From: Anaerolineales bacterium
Lineage (GTDB): Bacteria; Chloroflexota; Anaerolineae; Anaerolineales; UBA11579
Length of the DNA stretch: 64,000 bases
Assembly (NCBI GenBank): GCA_020059485.1
Contig: JAGVCA010000016.1
Span: forward strand, 115,890 to 179,889
Direction: 5' to 3'
Shown: positions 33,671 through 43,060 of the stretch, in pieces
Layout of the letters: each line of letters starts with the position of its first letter
Position numbering within the stretch: the stretch's first letter is position 1
Made by a program: the position numbers and the translations under genes
The notes under the pieces: model-generated
Told to the model about the DNA's origin: nothing
Seen by the model: only the letters and a program-made list of their open reading frames with translations
Databases searched by the model: none

Positions 33671-36600
33671 TCAACCCCCCACCAGCCTTCTCAGCGGCGC
33701 ACGCTGGGCCTCGGCGATCTGCAGCGAGGTCTCCGCAGTGCGGTAGTCCTCCATCTCCAGATACACCCGCCCGTTGGCATCCACCACCCGGGAACTGAAC
33801 GAAAGCCCATGCCCATTGTCAGACTTGCGCACCTCGGCAAATACCGGTACGCCATTCACTTCCCGTCGGTACAGACGGACCCGGCCGATCGAGTGTGGCA
33901 GGCTGAGTGCGCCTTTCAGCCCGATCTCCCAGATGCCGGCCGTTTGCAAGCACAGCTCCAGCAGGATCGGAGTGGTATCCAGCGAAACCGGCCGGGAGGT
34001 GATCTCCGGTAAATTGTTGCGCAGTTTCCCCAGCAGCTGGTCGCCGGACTTTTGCACGCCTTCCAGCACCTGGAATGCCGGGCCGTGGAAGTACAGCTCG
34101 TAGATCGTTTCGCCATTCACAGTCTCGCTGCCGTTCCAGATCGGCGGTGTCGAGAGCGATTCCGGCATCGGCTGGTGCGCCGGGCTCAGGTTCACCCTCC
34201 CGGAGAAGTGCCGCACCAGCGCGTCCTTGTCCTTCTCCAGCCGGGATGGCGAGGCTGATTCCAGCGTGACCGCAACAACCAGGCCATCCTGCTCCCACAG
34301 CGGCATCGCCTTCCAGATGATGTGGCGAGGCTCATTGCGGTAAAACTTGAACGGGGTCAGGAACTGGATCTGCTCCAGCCCCATGACGCGGAACCCGCCG
34401 GATGAACCGCTGCCGAGCACGCTGGCGATATGCTGCGCCGCCACGGCAAACCCTTCGATTCCCATCACGCCGGGCAGCAGCGGAGTCCCGTTCATCGTGT
34501 GGTCCCGCAGGAAGGGCTCATCAACCGGGTCCAGTGTGACCTCGAGGGTCACGCCGGCGGCGGGATCAAAGCCCGAGACGCTGCTCAGCATGATATGGGG
34601 CGGGTTGCCGCTGCGCAAGGCCAGGTTGGCAGCCTCAAGGTCAAGGGTAGACTTCTGCTGGTTGATCTCCTCCAGCGCACCGAGCGACCCGGCCAGCAAG
34701 ACCTCGTGCCCGCTGCCGTAAACCAGTTCCTGGTACACCAGCGGCGCGCCGGTCTCCGGAGCGATCATTTCGATCCCGGCCTGCTCCATCAGCCAAGGCG
34801 TGCTGCCCCGGCTGGCCATGCCTACCTCCGCCCAGGCGCCCCAATCCAAAGCGGTCGCCCGCATCCCAGTGTGAGCCTGGGTCAAGATCGAAGCAAACTT
34901 GGCCAGCAAGTCATTAGCGGCAGAGTAGTCGGTCTGACCGGTATTGCCAAACCGCCCGGCGATCGACGAAAACATCACCACCGCCCGCGGCATCACACGC
35001 ACCTGCTGCATGGCCTTGTACAGGTTGACCAACCCAGTGGCTTTTACTTCCACGGTCTGCCGGAATTCTTCCAGCGGTTTGCGCCGCAGCTTGCGGCTGC
35101 GCTCAAACCCGGCGGCATGCAGCAGCACATCGATCCGGCCTTCTTCCTGAGCCACCTTGCGGACGGCCCGATCGACGGCTTCGCGGTCAGTGACATCGCC
35201 AACCAGATAAATTGTTTTACCACCGATCCGCTCGATCTCGGCCATTGCATCGATCGTGGCTGCCGTCCGGGAGAGCGCTTCCAGGCGGTCGCGCACCTGC
35301 ACCGGGGTCGGCTTTTCGCCATCGGGATTGGTCTGGGATAGCCAGCGGGTTTGCAGATCCTGCGGGGATTTCCGCAGCAGTGCCAGGTCCGGGTCATCGG
35401 ACGGGGGGAGCGGTGAACGCCCCATCAGGTAGAACCGGCCCCGGGTCTTCTTCGCCAGGTCCAGCAGGATCGGCAGGGTGATCCCGCCCGTCCCGCCGCT
35501 GACCAGGAAGACCGCACCTTCGGGCAGCGGTTGCTGCTCTTCCAGGTGAAGCGGCCGCTCTGCCAGAGTGATCGAGAAGCGCTGGCCTTCATGGTAGCCG
35601 ACCTCTACCGCGGCTCGATCATGAAGGGTCTCGGATATCAGTGCATCCGCCACGCTGACCGCATCCACGGATCGATCAAAGTCGACCACTTTGGCCAGAG
35701 TCTCGCTTCGTTCCATCGCCAGGGCCTTGGTAAAACCGCTGATCCCGGCCCCACTGGCAGCCGCCCCGCGCTTGTCGTACCCGTGGAAGCCGCCCGTGCG
35801 CGTCGCCGTCACCAGGAAGCAATCCTCAGGAAGGGTTTTCATCAGTTCGAACAAGGGCACCAACCGGTGATCGATCAGCGCATCCCACTGCTGTGGATCC
35901 ATCTCGGCAAAAGCCGGTTCGGGGTCCAGGCCGGTCAGGTAGAAAACGCCCGAGACCGGTCCGCCGGCCAGCCAGTTTTCGGCGCTGGCGATCAGCCGCT
36001 GGACGTTCTCGGCCCGGATGGTCACAGCCTGTACCTTGTGTGCCGCCAGCCGTTTGACCAGCTCGGCAGCCGCGCCGGACTGGTCTTCAACAACCATCAC
36101 CCGGCTGTCCGCATCCAGCTGGACGCCGGTCGGCAAGCACAGGTCGGCACGCGGCCGCAGGATCGGGACCGGCACCCGCCGGGCGATCTCCTGTACCGGG
36201 CTCGTGTTGGTCTCAGCATCATTGGCTGCATGCGTCTCAATTGGGCTTGCATTTTCTACAGCAGGCATTTCAGCCGGCACGGTCTCCACCGCAGCCGGCG
36301 CGCCCAGGTTCTCCATCACGAACCTGATCACCTTTTCAAGCGTGTTGTAGTCCACCAGACGCAGGTCCTCGCGCCGCGGGATGCCGTAGTGCTCACGCGC
36401 TGTGGCGAACAGCTCGGCCTGCTTGACGGTGTCGATCCCCAGGTCAGCCTCAAGGTCCAGGCCCAGGTCGAGGATCTCGATCGGGTAGCCGGTCTTCTCA
36501 CTGACCAGATTGAGGACGAAGTCCTTGACCTGCTCGCGGTCACCGGATGCTGCCGGCGCAGGTACAGAGGCGGGTTCAGGTTTCGACTCGGTGACAGGCA

Positions 36601-39600
36601 CAGGAGCAGCAGGCAATTCAGCCGGCACGGTTTCCACCGCAGCCGGCGCGCCCAGGTTCTCCATCACGAAGCCGATCACCTTTTCGAGTGTGTTGTAGTC
36701 CACCAGACGCAGATCCTCGCGCCGCGGGATGCCGTAGTGCTCGCGCGCTGTGGCGAACAGCTCGGCCTGCTTGACGGTGTCGATCCCCAGGTCGGCTTCC
36801 AGATCCAGACCCAGGTCGAGGATCTCGATCGGGTAGCCGGTCTTCTCGCTCACCAGTTTGAGGACGAAGTCCTTGACCTGCTCACGGTCGGCAGATGCCA
36901 CCGGCACTGCCACCGGTGCAACCACCGGGGTTTCCAGTGTAGTTGCGGGCACCGGCTCAGGTTGGGAAACTGGTTCCGTTGCTACCGGTGCTGCTGCTGG
37001 CGCAGTCTCCACCGCCGCCGCCGCACCCTGATTCTCCATCACGAAGCCGATTACCTTTTCGAGTGTATTGTAGTCAACCAGGCGCAGGTCCTCGCGCCGC
37101 GGGATGCCGTAGTGCTCACGCGCCGAGGCAAACAGTTCGGCCTGCTTGACGGTGTCGATCCCCAGGTCGGCTTCAAGGTCCAGGCCCAGGTCGAGGATCT
37201 CGATCGGATAGCCGGTCTTCTCGCTGACCAGGGCAAGCACATAATCCTTCACCTGCTCGCGGTCGGCAGATGCTGCCGGCGCAGGGACAGAGGCGGGTTC
37301 AGGTTTCGACTCAGTGACCGGCACAGGAGCAACAGGCGTTTCAGCCGTCACGGTTTCCACCACCGCCGCCGCACCCTGATTCTCCATCACGAAGCCGATT
37401 ACCTTTTCGAGTGTGTTGTAGTCAACCAGGCGCAGGTCCTCGCGCCGCGGGATGCCGTAATGCTCGCGCGCCGAGGCGAACAGCTCGGCCTGCTTGACGG
37501 TGTCGATCCCCAGGTCGGCTTCCAGGTCCAGGCCCAGGTCAAGGATCTCGACCGGGTAACCGGTCTTCTCGCTGACCAAGTTGAGGACAAAGTCCTTGAC
37601 CTGCTCGCGGTCAGCAGATACTGCCGGCACAGGTACAGGGGCTTCCGGTGCAGTTGCGGCCACCAGTTCAGGTTGGGGGACAGGTTTCGTTGTCACCGGG
37701 GCTGCTGCTGGCGAAGTCTCCACCACCGGCGCGCCCTGGTTCTCCATCACGAAGCCGATCACCTTTTCGAGTGTGTTGTAGTCCACCAGACGCAGGTCCT
37801 CGCGCCGCGGTATGCCGTAGTGCTCACGGGCCGAGGCAAACAGTTCGGCCTGCTTGACGGTGTCGATCCCCAGGTCAGCTTCCAGGTCCAGGCCCAGATC
37901 GAGGATCTCGACCGGGTAACCGGTCTTCTCACTCACCAGGTTGAGGACAAAGTCCTTCACCTGCTCGCGGTCGGCGGATACTGCCGGCGCAGGTACAGGG
38001 GCGGGGTCGGGTTTCGACGCAGTGACAGGCAACGTAGCAGTCTTCGGTTGGACAGCCGGCGTTGATCCCGCTATTTCAGTCGCTTCTTGCGGCGTGGGGG
38101 CCCATTTACTCGGACCGGTGCCGTACTGCCAGGAAGACCGCAATGGCGTGAGTTGGGGGACGCCCTGATCGGCGACCCGCAGTGTGCGCTGGACGACCTC
38201 CATAGATGCCTCGGGATATCCAGCCGCTGCCGCCAGCCACTTTTGATAGACCGGCTGATCTACCCGGGACTCAGCCCCGGGGATCCGGCGGAACAGTGCC
38301 ATGGCGATCTGAGAACCAAAACCGGCGCCCAGCCGCAGCGCGTAATTAACTTGTTTCTTCCCGGCGTCTCTTGTCAGGTTCAGGTCGCCGAGGTCCGGGT
38401 CGGGCTGGAAATCAGCGTTCAGGTTAGCGATTGGCGGGACGATCGAATGCTCCAGGCCTTTGACCGCCACCACATCCTCGATCCCGACGCCCATGGTATG
38501 CCCGGTGTATCCCTTGGTGTTGGTGATCATCACCTGGTTGGCGCTCTCAGCAAAGGTGCCGCGCAGCGCCTTGATCTCGGCCGCCGCGCTGCCGCCCCGG
38601 GCAGGGGTGTAGGTTTCATGGGACATAAACATCGTCTCAGATGCGATCCGGTGCCGGTCGATCCCAAACAGCCGCTCGGCTTTGTCCATCAGCCGCTGCA
38701 TGATCTCATTGACATGCTCGACCTCCAACCGGGTGCCGTGGTAGGCGCTGTTGGCGATCTCGGTTGAAAGCACCTCGCAAATTCCGCGCATTCCGCGCTC
38801 GTCCACTGCATCCTGCGATTCCACCACCAGGGCGGCCGCACCCATTCCGGGGATCATCCCGTTACGGCGCAGATCAAAGGGGAGCGCTGCCAGACGAAGG
38901 TCCCCCTCCGTGGTGGTCGCGCCGGTCGCCAGCAGCCCGGTCCCCACCCAGGAGACCAGGTCGCCGCTGGTGACGTCATCCCCGGCCACCACGATCACCC
39001 GGCGGGCGCGCCCGGTCCGGATCCAATCTTCGGCGATGGCGATGGCATGGGTGGTGGTAGCGCAGGCGGCATTGACTGCCGTGTTCGGCCCGCGCGCCCC
39101 GATGTACTCGGCGAACTGGGAATGCCCCATATTCAGGATCCGGAAGATGAACTTGCGGTCGAAGCGGTAATTCAGAGCCGCCATTTCTGCTTCCAGGATC
39201 GCAAGCTGCTTTTCAATGGCTGGCTGTTGGGCACCGCTGGTATCCTGCATCAGGTCTCGCAGCAGGTTGATCTTTTCCAGCAGGATCTGATGTTCGCCGT
39301 ACTTGCGGGTCTCTTCCGCCAGCCGGTCCAGGCCGGGGAAGGCAGAACCAAAGATCACACCGGTCTCATCGGCCAGGCCCTCAGGCAGCATCCAGCGCAG
39401 CGGCAGATAGCCGCCGGTGCTGGTCGGTTTGTATCGCATAACAAGGGGGATGCCGGCATCCCGCAGGGCTTCGATCCCCGCGCCGATCGCCAGCTGGGTA
39501 CTGATATCCAGCGCATCGACGCGGTCAGTATTCACGCCGAACTCGTCCGTCAGGTCAAATTTGCCGCGTTGTCCGGCCAGCTTGAGGGTCTGGTCAAGTG

Positions 39601-42600
39601 AGTCGATCATCACCATCTCAGCGCCATTATCGCCCTTTTGGAGGCGAGTGATCCGCCGGTCAAGCATTTCCTGGCGGACATCATCCGGCAGACCTTCGAT
39701 CCGGGATGATCCTTGCAAGATCTCGAGGATATTCTCATCACTGAACACATGCCGGTCGCGTCCCGGCAGACCCAGACCAGCGCCGCTGATGACCACCGAA
39801 CCGGTCAGTGGGGGATACTGGCTGTCCTGCTCGATTCGCGGCTGTTGTCCCGCCTGTAGCGGCGTTCCAGCAGTTACTGCAGCCGCCTGCCCCACTGCCT
39901 GCGTGGTCTGCATTTTCTCCGGGATCCCCAACCCGGCGGCATACAGGCTGCACAGCGCTTCGTGGAAGCTGGTCGTGCCGCCCTTTCGGCCGTGGTTGGT
40001 CGCCACAATCGTAACATCCGGGAACTCTTTCAGGATGTCACGCGACAGCGAACTCAGCACCCGCTTCGGGCCGGATTCAACAAAGATTCGGGCACCCGCG
40101 TCATACAGAGCGCGCACGCCCTTAACAAACTGCACCGGCGAGGCAATATGGTCGGAGAGGAGTTCGAGCATCTCGGCTTGCGAGTCCGGGTACATTTGCC
40201 CGGTCACATTGGCTGCGATCGGCAGGCGCGGAGGCTGCAGATTCATGGTCTCCAGCATCTTGCGCAGCACGGCGCTGGCCGGCGCAACGATCCGGGTGTG
40301 GAAGGCATGCGATACCGGGATCTTGACCGCCCGGATGCCGGCGGCGTCAAAGGCGGCCACGGCCTGATCGACCGCTTCCGTCGCTCCGCCAACCACGCAC
40401 TGCACCGGGCTGTTGATGTTGGCCAGCACCACATAGCCATCGATCCCCGCCAGGATCTCTTCTACCTTCTCGATCGGGGCGGACACAGCTGCCATACAAC
40501 CGTTGTCATCGACTTCCAGTTGGGACATCGCCCGGCCGCGGGCGCTGACCACCTCAAGGCCTTCCTTGAAAGTGATCGAACCGGCCGCTACCAGGGCAGC
40601 ATATTCGCCCAGGCTGTGGCCGATCAGCATATCGGGCCGGATGTGATATGTCTCCATCAGACGGAACATGGCCATATTGGCGGTCAGGATCGAGGGCTGG
40701 GTGATGGTCGTATCGCTGAGCTTCTTCTCGACCTCTTTGATCCGCTCCTCGTCCTCACTGTCCACGAAGATGTAGTCGGTGATGGGGCGGCCGAGGTGCG
40801 GTTCCATGATCACATCCGCCTCGGCATAGGTCTCAGCCACCACCGGAGCCATCTCGGAGATATCGCGCATCATATTGGCATACTGCGAACCCTGCCCCGG
40901 GAACAGGAAGGCGACCTTGCCGGGTGTGCCTTCACCATAGTAGATCCCATGGGCGGTATAGGCTTGCCAGGGCGTATCTGGCGCGCTTTCCAGCGCTTTG
41001 GCGGCCCGGACCATCCGGTCGCGCAGCTGGTCGGCTTCGCTGTAACTGATCGCCAGCCGGAACGTTTTCCGCAGCTGGTCCGGCGAGGGCGGGACACTCT
41101 CCGGCAGCCAACCGCCGGCCACCTGACCGGAAATTGCGTTCAGCTGGGAGGACAGATCGGCCAGGGATTCCCCGGCCAGGAAGACCATCCCGGCAAACAG
41201 GCGCGGGGCGGCAGCGAACTCAGGTTGTGCCGCGGTCGGAGCGGCCGTTGCCATCACCGGGGCAGGTTCTGGCTGGCTTTCCGCCTGAGCGGGCACAGCC
41301 AGGCTGAATTTATCACTGGTCAGCAGCCCGGGGACATATTCCTCCATCACCAGATGGAAGTTGGTGCCACCAAACCCGAACGAACTGACCCCCGCCCGCC
41401 GGACCTCGCCAGCCGGTTTCTCCCACGGCTCGGTTTCCGTGATCACCCGGAACGGCAGTTGGTCGAAGGGAATATCCGGGTTCGGACGATGGAAGTTGGC
41501 CGAAGGAGCCAGCACTTTTTCGTGCAGGCTGTAGATCACCTTCAGCATCCCGGCCGCGCCGGAAGCAGATTTAAGGTGCCCGACATTGGATTTAACCGAA
41601 CCCAGGCCGATCGAACCGGCCGACAGCCCAGCCTGGCCGAAGACTGCCGCCAGGCTCCTGACCTCGACCACATCTCCTACTTTGGTCGAGGTGCCGTGAC
41701 CTTCGATTAAACCGACACTGGTTGGCGACACGCCAACATTCTTCCAGGCCCGTTCGATCGACAACTGTTGGCCTGAGGGGTTCGGTGCCGTGATGCCTTT
41801 ACCCTTGCCATCACTGGAAGAGCCAATCCCGCGGATCACCGCATAGATCTTGTCCTGGGCGCGTTCCGCATCCTCCAGCCGCTTCAGCAGGAAGACCGCC
41901 GCACCCTCACCCATCACAAAACCATTGGCCCCCTCGGCATACGGGCGGGAGCCATCCGCGCTGAGCGCGCCGATCTTGCAGAATTTGACAAACGAGGCTG
42001 CGCCGTTGTTGCGGTCCACGCCGCCGGTCAGCACTGCATCAAACTGATGGTTGAGCAGCCCATCGACGGCACCCTGCAAAGCGGCGAGCGAAGATGCACA
42101 CGCCGCGTCGGTGACGAAATTCGCGCCGGAAAAGTTGAACACATTCGCCACCCGTCCGGCAATGATGTTGGCCAACTCGCCAGGCATCGTATCCTCGGTG
42201 ATCTCAGGGGTGCTGGACCGGATGGAAGATGTTATGCCGTCCACCAGCGCTTGCTGCAGTTCCGGCGAAAGCGTCTGGAAGGCATCCAGATCGGCCAACG
42301 CTTTGGTAAAGCGCGGGATGTGGATCCGCAGGTTGGTGCGGTAATGCTTCTCACCGGCCAGCGAATTGCCGAGGATCACCGCCACGCGTTCCGGGTCCAT
42401 CGGCCGGTCGGGGTAACCGTAATCCAGCAATGCTTCCCGGCTGGCGGCGATAGCCCATTTCTGACTGTCATCCATGCTGTTCAGCACACTGGCCGGGATC
42501 AGGATCCCCCATTTGATCGGGTCAAAATGGAAATCCCGTACCCAGCTGCCGATCTTGCTGTAGGTCTTGTCCGGCGCAAGGGGGTCCGGGTCATAATATA

Positions 42601-42739
42601 AGGAAGGCGGCCAGCGGTCTTCGGGTACATCGGTGATCGAATACCGTTTGGCTTTGATGTTCTCCCAAAAGTCCGGCGCTGAACCGGCTTCGGGCATGAC
42701 GGCCCCTATACCAACGACTGCAATTGCTCTGCTGCTCAT
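33671..42739 (-). CDS. PUFA-synthase-like (Pfa-type) iterative megasynthase: KS-AT-KS-ACPx5-KR-DH
   Basis: The start at 42739 (MSSRAIAVVGIGAVMPEAG) is preferred to the ORF track's TTG 12 codons upstream because GGAGAG precedes it. The protein has 3,022 residues. Order: KS1 (about 5-450; Cys in DAACASS, His in EGHGTST and SNVGHLKS); AT (about 600-920; FPGQGSQ, GHSLGEYAAL); a second KS (about 1020-1480; Cys in NAACATTTHA, His in SHETYTPARGG and GYTGHTMG); five ACPs (about 1590-2145); KR (about 2200-2640; VSGGTGGIT, SSIAGRFGNTGQTDYSAAND); PKS-type dehydratase (about 2700-3010; LRDHTMNGTPLLPGVMG with HxxxGxxxxP). There is no thioesterase and no ER domain; PfaD is separate. The product is likely a reduced or unsaturated acyl chain, length unknown. 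Confidence 0.88.
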   Translation of the reverse strand: MSSRAIAVVGIGAVMPEAGSAPDFWENIKAKRYSITDVPEDRWPPSLYYDPDPLAPDKTYSKIGSWVRDFHFDPIKWGILIPASVLNSMDDSQKWAIAASREALLDYGYPDRPMDPERVAVILGNSLAGEKHYRTNLRIHIPRFTKALADLDAFQTLSPELQQALVDGITSSIRSSTPEITEDTMPGELANIIAGRVANVFNFSGANFVTDAACASSLAALQGAVDGLLNHQFDAVLTGGVDRNNGAASFVKFCKIGALSADGSRPYAEGANGFVMGEGAAVFLLKRLEDAERAQDKIYAVIRGIGSSSDGKGKGITAPNPSGQQLSIERAWKNVGVSPTSVGLIEGHGTSTKVGDVVEVRSLAAVFGQAGLSAGSIGLGSVKSNVGHLKSASGAAGMLKVIYSLHEKVLAPSANFHRPNPDIPFDQLPFRVITETEPWEKPAGEVRRAGVSSFGFGGTNFHLVMEEYVPGLLTSDKFSLAVPAQAESQPEPAPVMATAAPTAAQPEFAAAPRLFAGMVFLAGESLADLSSQLNAISGQVAGGWLPESVPPSPDQLRKTFRLAISYSEADQLRDRMVRAAKALESAPDTPWQAYTAHGIYYGEGTPGKVAFLFPGQGSQYANMMRDISEMAPVVAETYAEADVIMEPHLGRPITDYIFVDSEDEERIKEVEKKLSDTTITQPSILTANMAMFRLMETYHIRPDMLIGHSLGEYAALVAAGSITFKEGLEVVSARGRAMSQLEVDDNGCMAAVSAPIEKVEEILAGIDGYVVLANINSPVQCVVGGATEAVDQAVAAFDAAGIRAVKIPVSHAFHTRIVAPASAVLRKMLETMNLQPPRLPIAANVTGQMYPDSQAEMLELLSDHIASPVQFVKGVRALYDAGARIFVESGPKRVLSSLSRDILKEFPDVTIVATNHGRKGGTTSFHEALCSLYAAGLGIPEKMQTTQAVGQAAAVTAGTPLQAGQQPRIEQDSQYPPLTGSVVISGAGLGLPGRDRHVFSDENILEILQGSSRIEGLPDDVRQEMLDRRITRLQKGDNGAEMVMIDSLDQTLKLAGQRGKFDLTDEFGVNTDRVDALDISTQLAIGAGIEALRDAGIPLVMRYKPTSTGGYLPLRWMLPEGLADETGVIFGSAFPGLDRLAEETRKYGEHQILLEKINLLRDLMQDTSGAQQPAIEKQLAILEAEMAALNYRFDRKFIFRILNMGHSQFAEYIGARGPNTAVNAACATTTHAIAIAEDWIRTGRARRVIVVAGDDVTSGDLVSWVGTGLLATGATTTEGDLRLAALPFDLRRNGMIPGMGAAALVVESQDAVDERGMRGICEVLSTEIANSAYHGTRLEVEHVNEIMQRLMDKAERLFGIDRHRIASETMFMSHETYTPARGGSAAAEIKALRGTFAESANQVMITNTKGYTGHTMGVGIEDVVAVKGLEHSIVPPIANLNADFQPDPDLGDLNLTRDAGKKQVNYALRLGAGFGSQIAMALFRRIPGAESRVDQPVYQKWLAAAAGYPEASMEVVQRTLRVADQGVPQLTPLRSSWQYGTGPSKWAPTPQEATEIAGSTPAVQPKTATLPVTASKPDPAPVPAPAVSADREQVKDFVLNLVSEKTGYPVEILDLGLDLEADLGIDTVKQAELFASAREHYGIPRREDLRLVDYNTLEKVIGFVMENQGAPVVETSPAAAPVTTKPVPQPELVAATAPEAPVPVPAVSADREQVKDFVLNLVSEKTGYPVEILDLGLDLEADLGIDTVKQAELFASAREHYGIPRREDLRLVDYNTLEKVIGFVMENQGAAAVVETVTAETPVAPVPVTESKPEPASVPAPAASADREQVKDYVLALVSEKTGYPIEILDLGLDLEADLGIDTVKQAELFASAREHYGIPRREDLRLVDYNTLEKVIGFVMENQGAAAAVETAPAAAPVATEPVSQPEPVPATTLETPVVAPVAVPVASADREQVKDFVLKLVSEKTGYPIEILDLGLDLEADLGIDTVKQAELFATAREHYGIPRREDLRLVDYNTLEKVIGFVMENLGAPAAVETVPAELPAAPVPVTESKPEPASVPAPAASGDREQVKDFVLNLVSEKTGYPIEILDLGLDLEADLGIDTVKQAELFATAREHYGIPRREDLRLVDYNTLEKVIRFVMENLGAPAAVETVPAEMPAVENASPIETHAANDAETNTSPVQEIARRVPVPILRPRADLCLPTGVQLDADSRVMVVEDQSGAAAELVKRLAAHKVQAVTIRAENVQRLIASAENWLAGGPVSGVFYLTGLDPEPAFAEMDPQQWDALIDHRLVPLFELMKTLPEDCFLVTATRTGGFHGYDKRGAAASGAGISGFTKALAMERSETLAKVVDFDRSVDAVSVADALISETLHDRAAVEVGYHEGQRFSITLAERPLHLEEQQPLPEGAVFLVSGGTGGITLPILLDLAKKTRGRFYLMGRSPLPPSDDPDLALLRKSPQDLQTRWLSQTNPDGEKPTPVQVRDRLEALSRTAATIDAMAEIERIGGKTIYLVGDVTDREAVDRAVRKVAQEEGRIDVLLHAAGFERSRKLRRKPLEEFRQTVEVKATGLVNLYKAMQQVRVMPRAVVMFSSIAGRFGNTGQTDYSAANDLLAKFASILTQAHTGMRATALDWGAWAEVGMASRGSTPWLMEQAGIEMIAPETGAPLVYQELVYGSGHEVLLAGSLGALEEINQQKSTLDLEAANLALRSGNPPHIMLSSVSGFDPAAGVTLEVTLDPVDEPFLRDHTMNGTPLLPGVMGIEGFAVAAQHIASVLGSGSSGGFRVMGLEQIQFLTPFKFYRNEPRHIIWKAMPLWEQDGLVVAVTLESASPSRLEKDKDALVRHFSGRVNLSPAHQPMPESLSTPPIWNGSETVNGETIYELYFHGPAFQVLEGVQKSGDQLLGKLRNNLPEITSRPVSLDTTPILLELCLQTAGIWEIGLKGALSLPHSIGRVRLYRREVNGVPVFAEVRKSDNGHGLSFSSRVVDANGRVYLEMEDYRTAETSLQIAEAQRAPLRRLVGG
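36300..37980 (-). repeat. Array of five tandem, nearly identical acyl carrier protein modules
   Basis: Five copies of the ACP core (REQVKDFVL..EKTGYP.EILDLGLDLEADLGIDTVKQAELFA.AREHYGIPRREDLRLVDYNTLEKVI) lie head to tail with spacings of about 348, 375, 348 and 360 bases (from the end of ACP5 back to ACP1). DNA identity between copies is very high. Linkers alternate between two types, one with PVPVTESKPEPASVPAPA and one with AAAPV..P.PQPE. Each copy has Thr in the DTVK motif at the position of the phosphopantetheinylated Ser of DSIK/DSL motifs. Confidence 0.93.
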
Positions 42740-43060
42740 AATGCTGCTCTCCAATCCTGAGATTACCGGCTTCAATCGGCCAAGGGCAAAACGATCCTAT
42801 CCGCCTGGAAAAGCAAGGCGTTGCCCGGATCAAGTTAAGAATGATGTGGAAACTATCAAACCGTATTGAAGCAAGTTCATCCGGTAAATTATTATGGTTC
42901 AGACAGGTGTATATTCCTGCCGCCTTACAAGATTTCAAAACCCCGATCCAATTAAACAGTTGCGGCCGACTGAAAGCCTTGATTGCCCGGATTGCCGTAA
43001 CCCAAACCGGCATCCGGGGTTTTGCATAATTGACACCAACCATAAAGAACTCAGAAGAAC
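42740..43060. promoter_or_regulatory. Divergent intergenic region between the megasynthase and the acyl-CoA carboxylase operon
   Basis: This 321-base gap is AT-richer than the flanks. On the plus strand TTGAAG (42866) and TATTAT (42890) with an 18-base spacer make a plausible promoter for the carboxylase operon. On the minus strand no equally good promoter is seen, only a GGAGAG ribosome-binding site before the megasynthase ATG. GGGCAA (42784) and TTGCCC (42821) could pair as a stem. The short ORFs listed in the track here lack ribosome-binding sites and resemble no family I know. Confidence 0.5.

Noticed and set aside
36300-37980. Possible CRISPR-like or satellite array because of regular repeats of about 350 bases
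   Set aside because: The repeats are coding, in frame and translate to ACP modules.
35531-38065. 844-residue plus-strand ORF opposite the ACP array
   Set aside because: It is the mirror of the tandem ACP repeats; its repetitive His/Arg/Gly-rich text and lack of a ribosome-binding site show a composition shadow.
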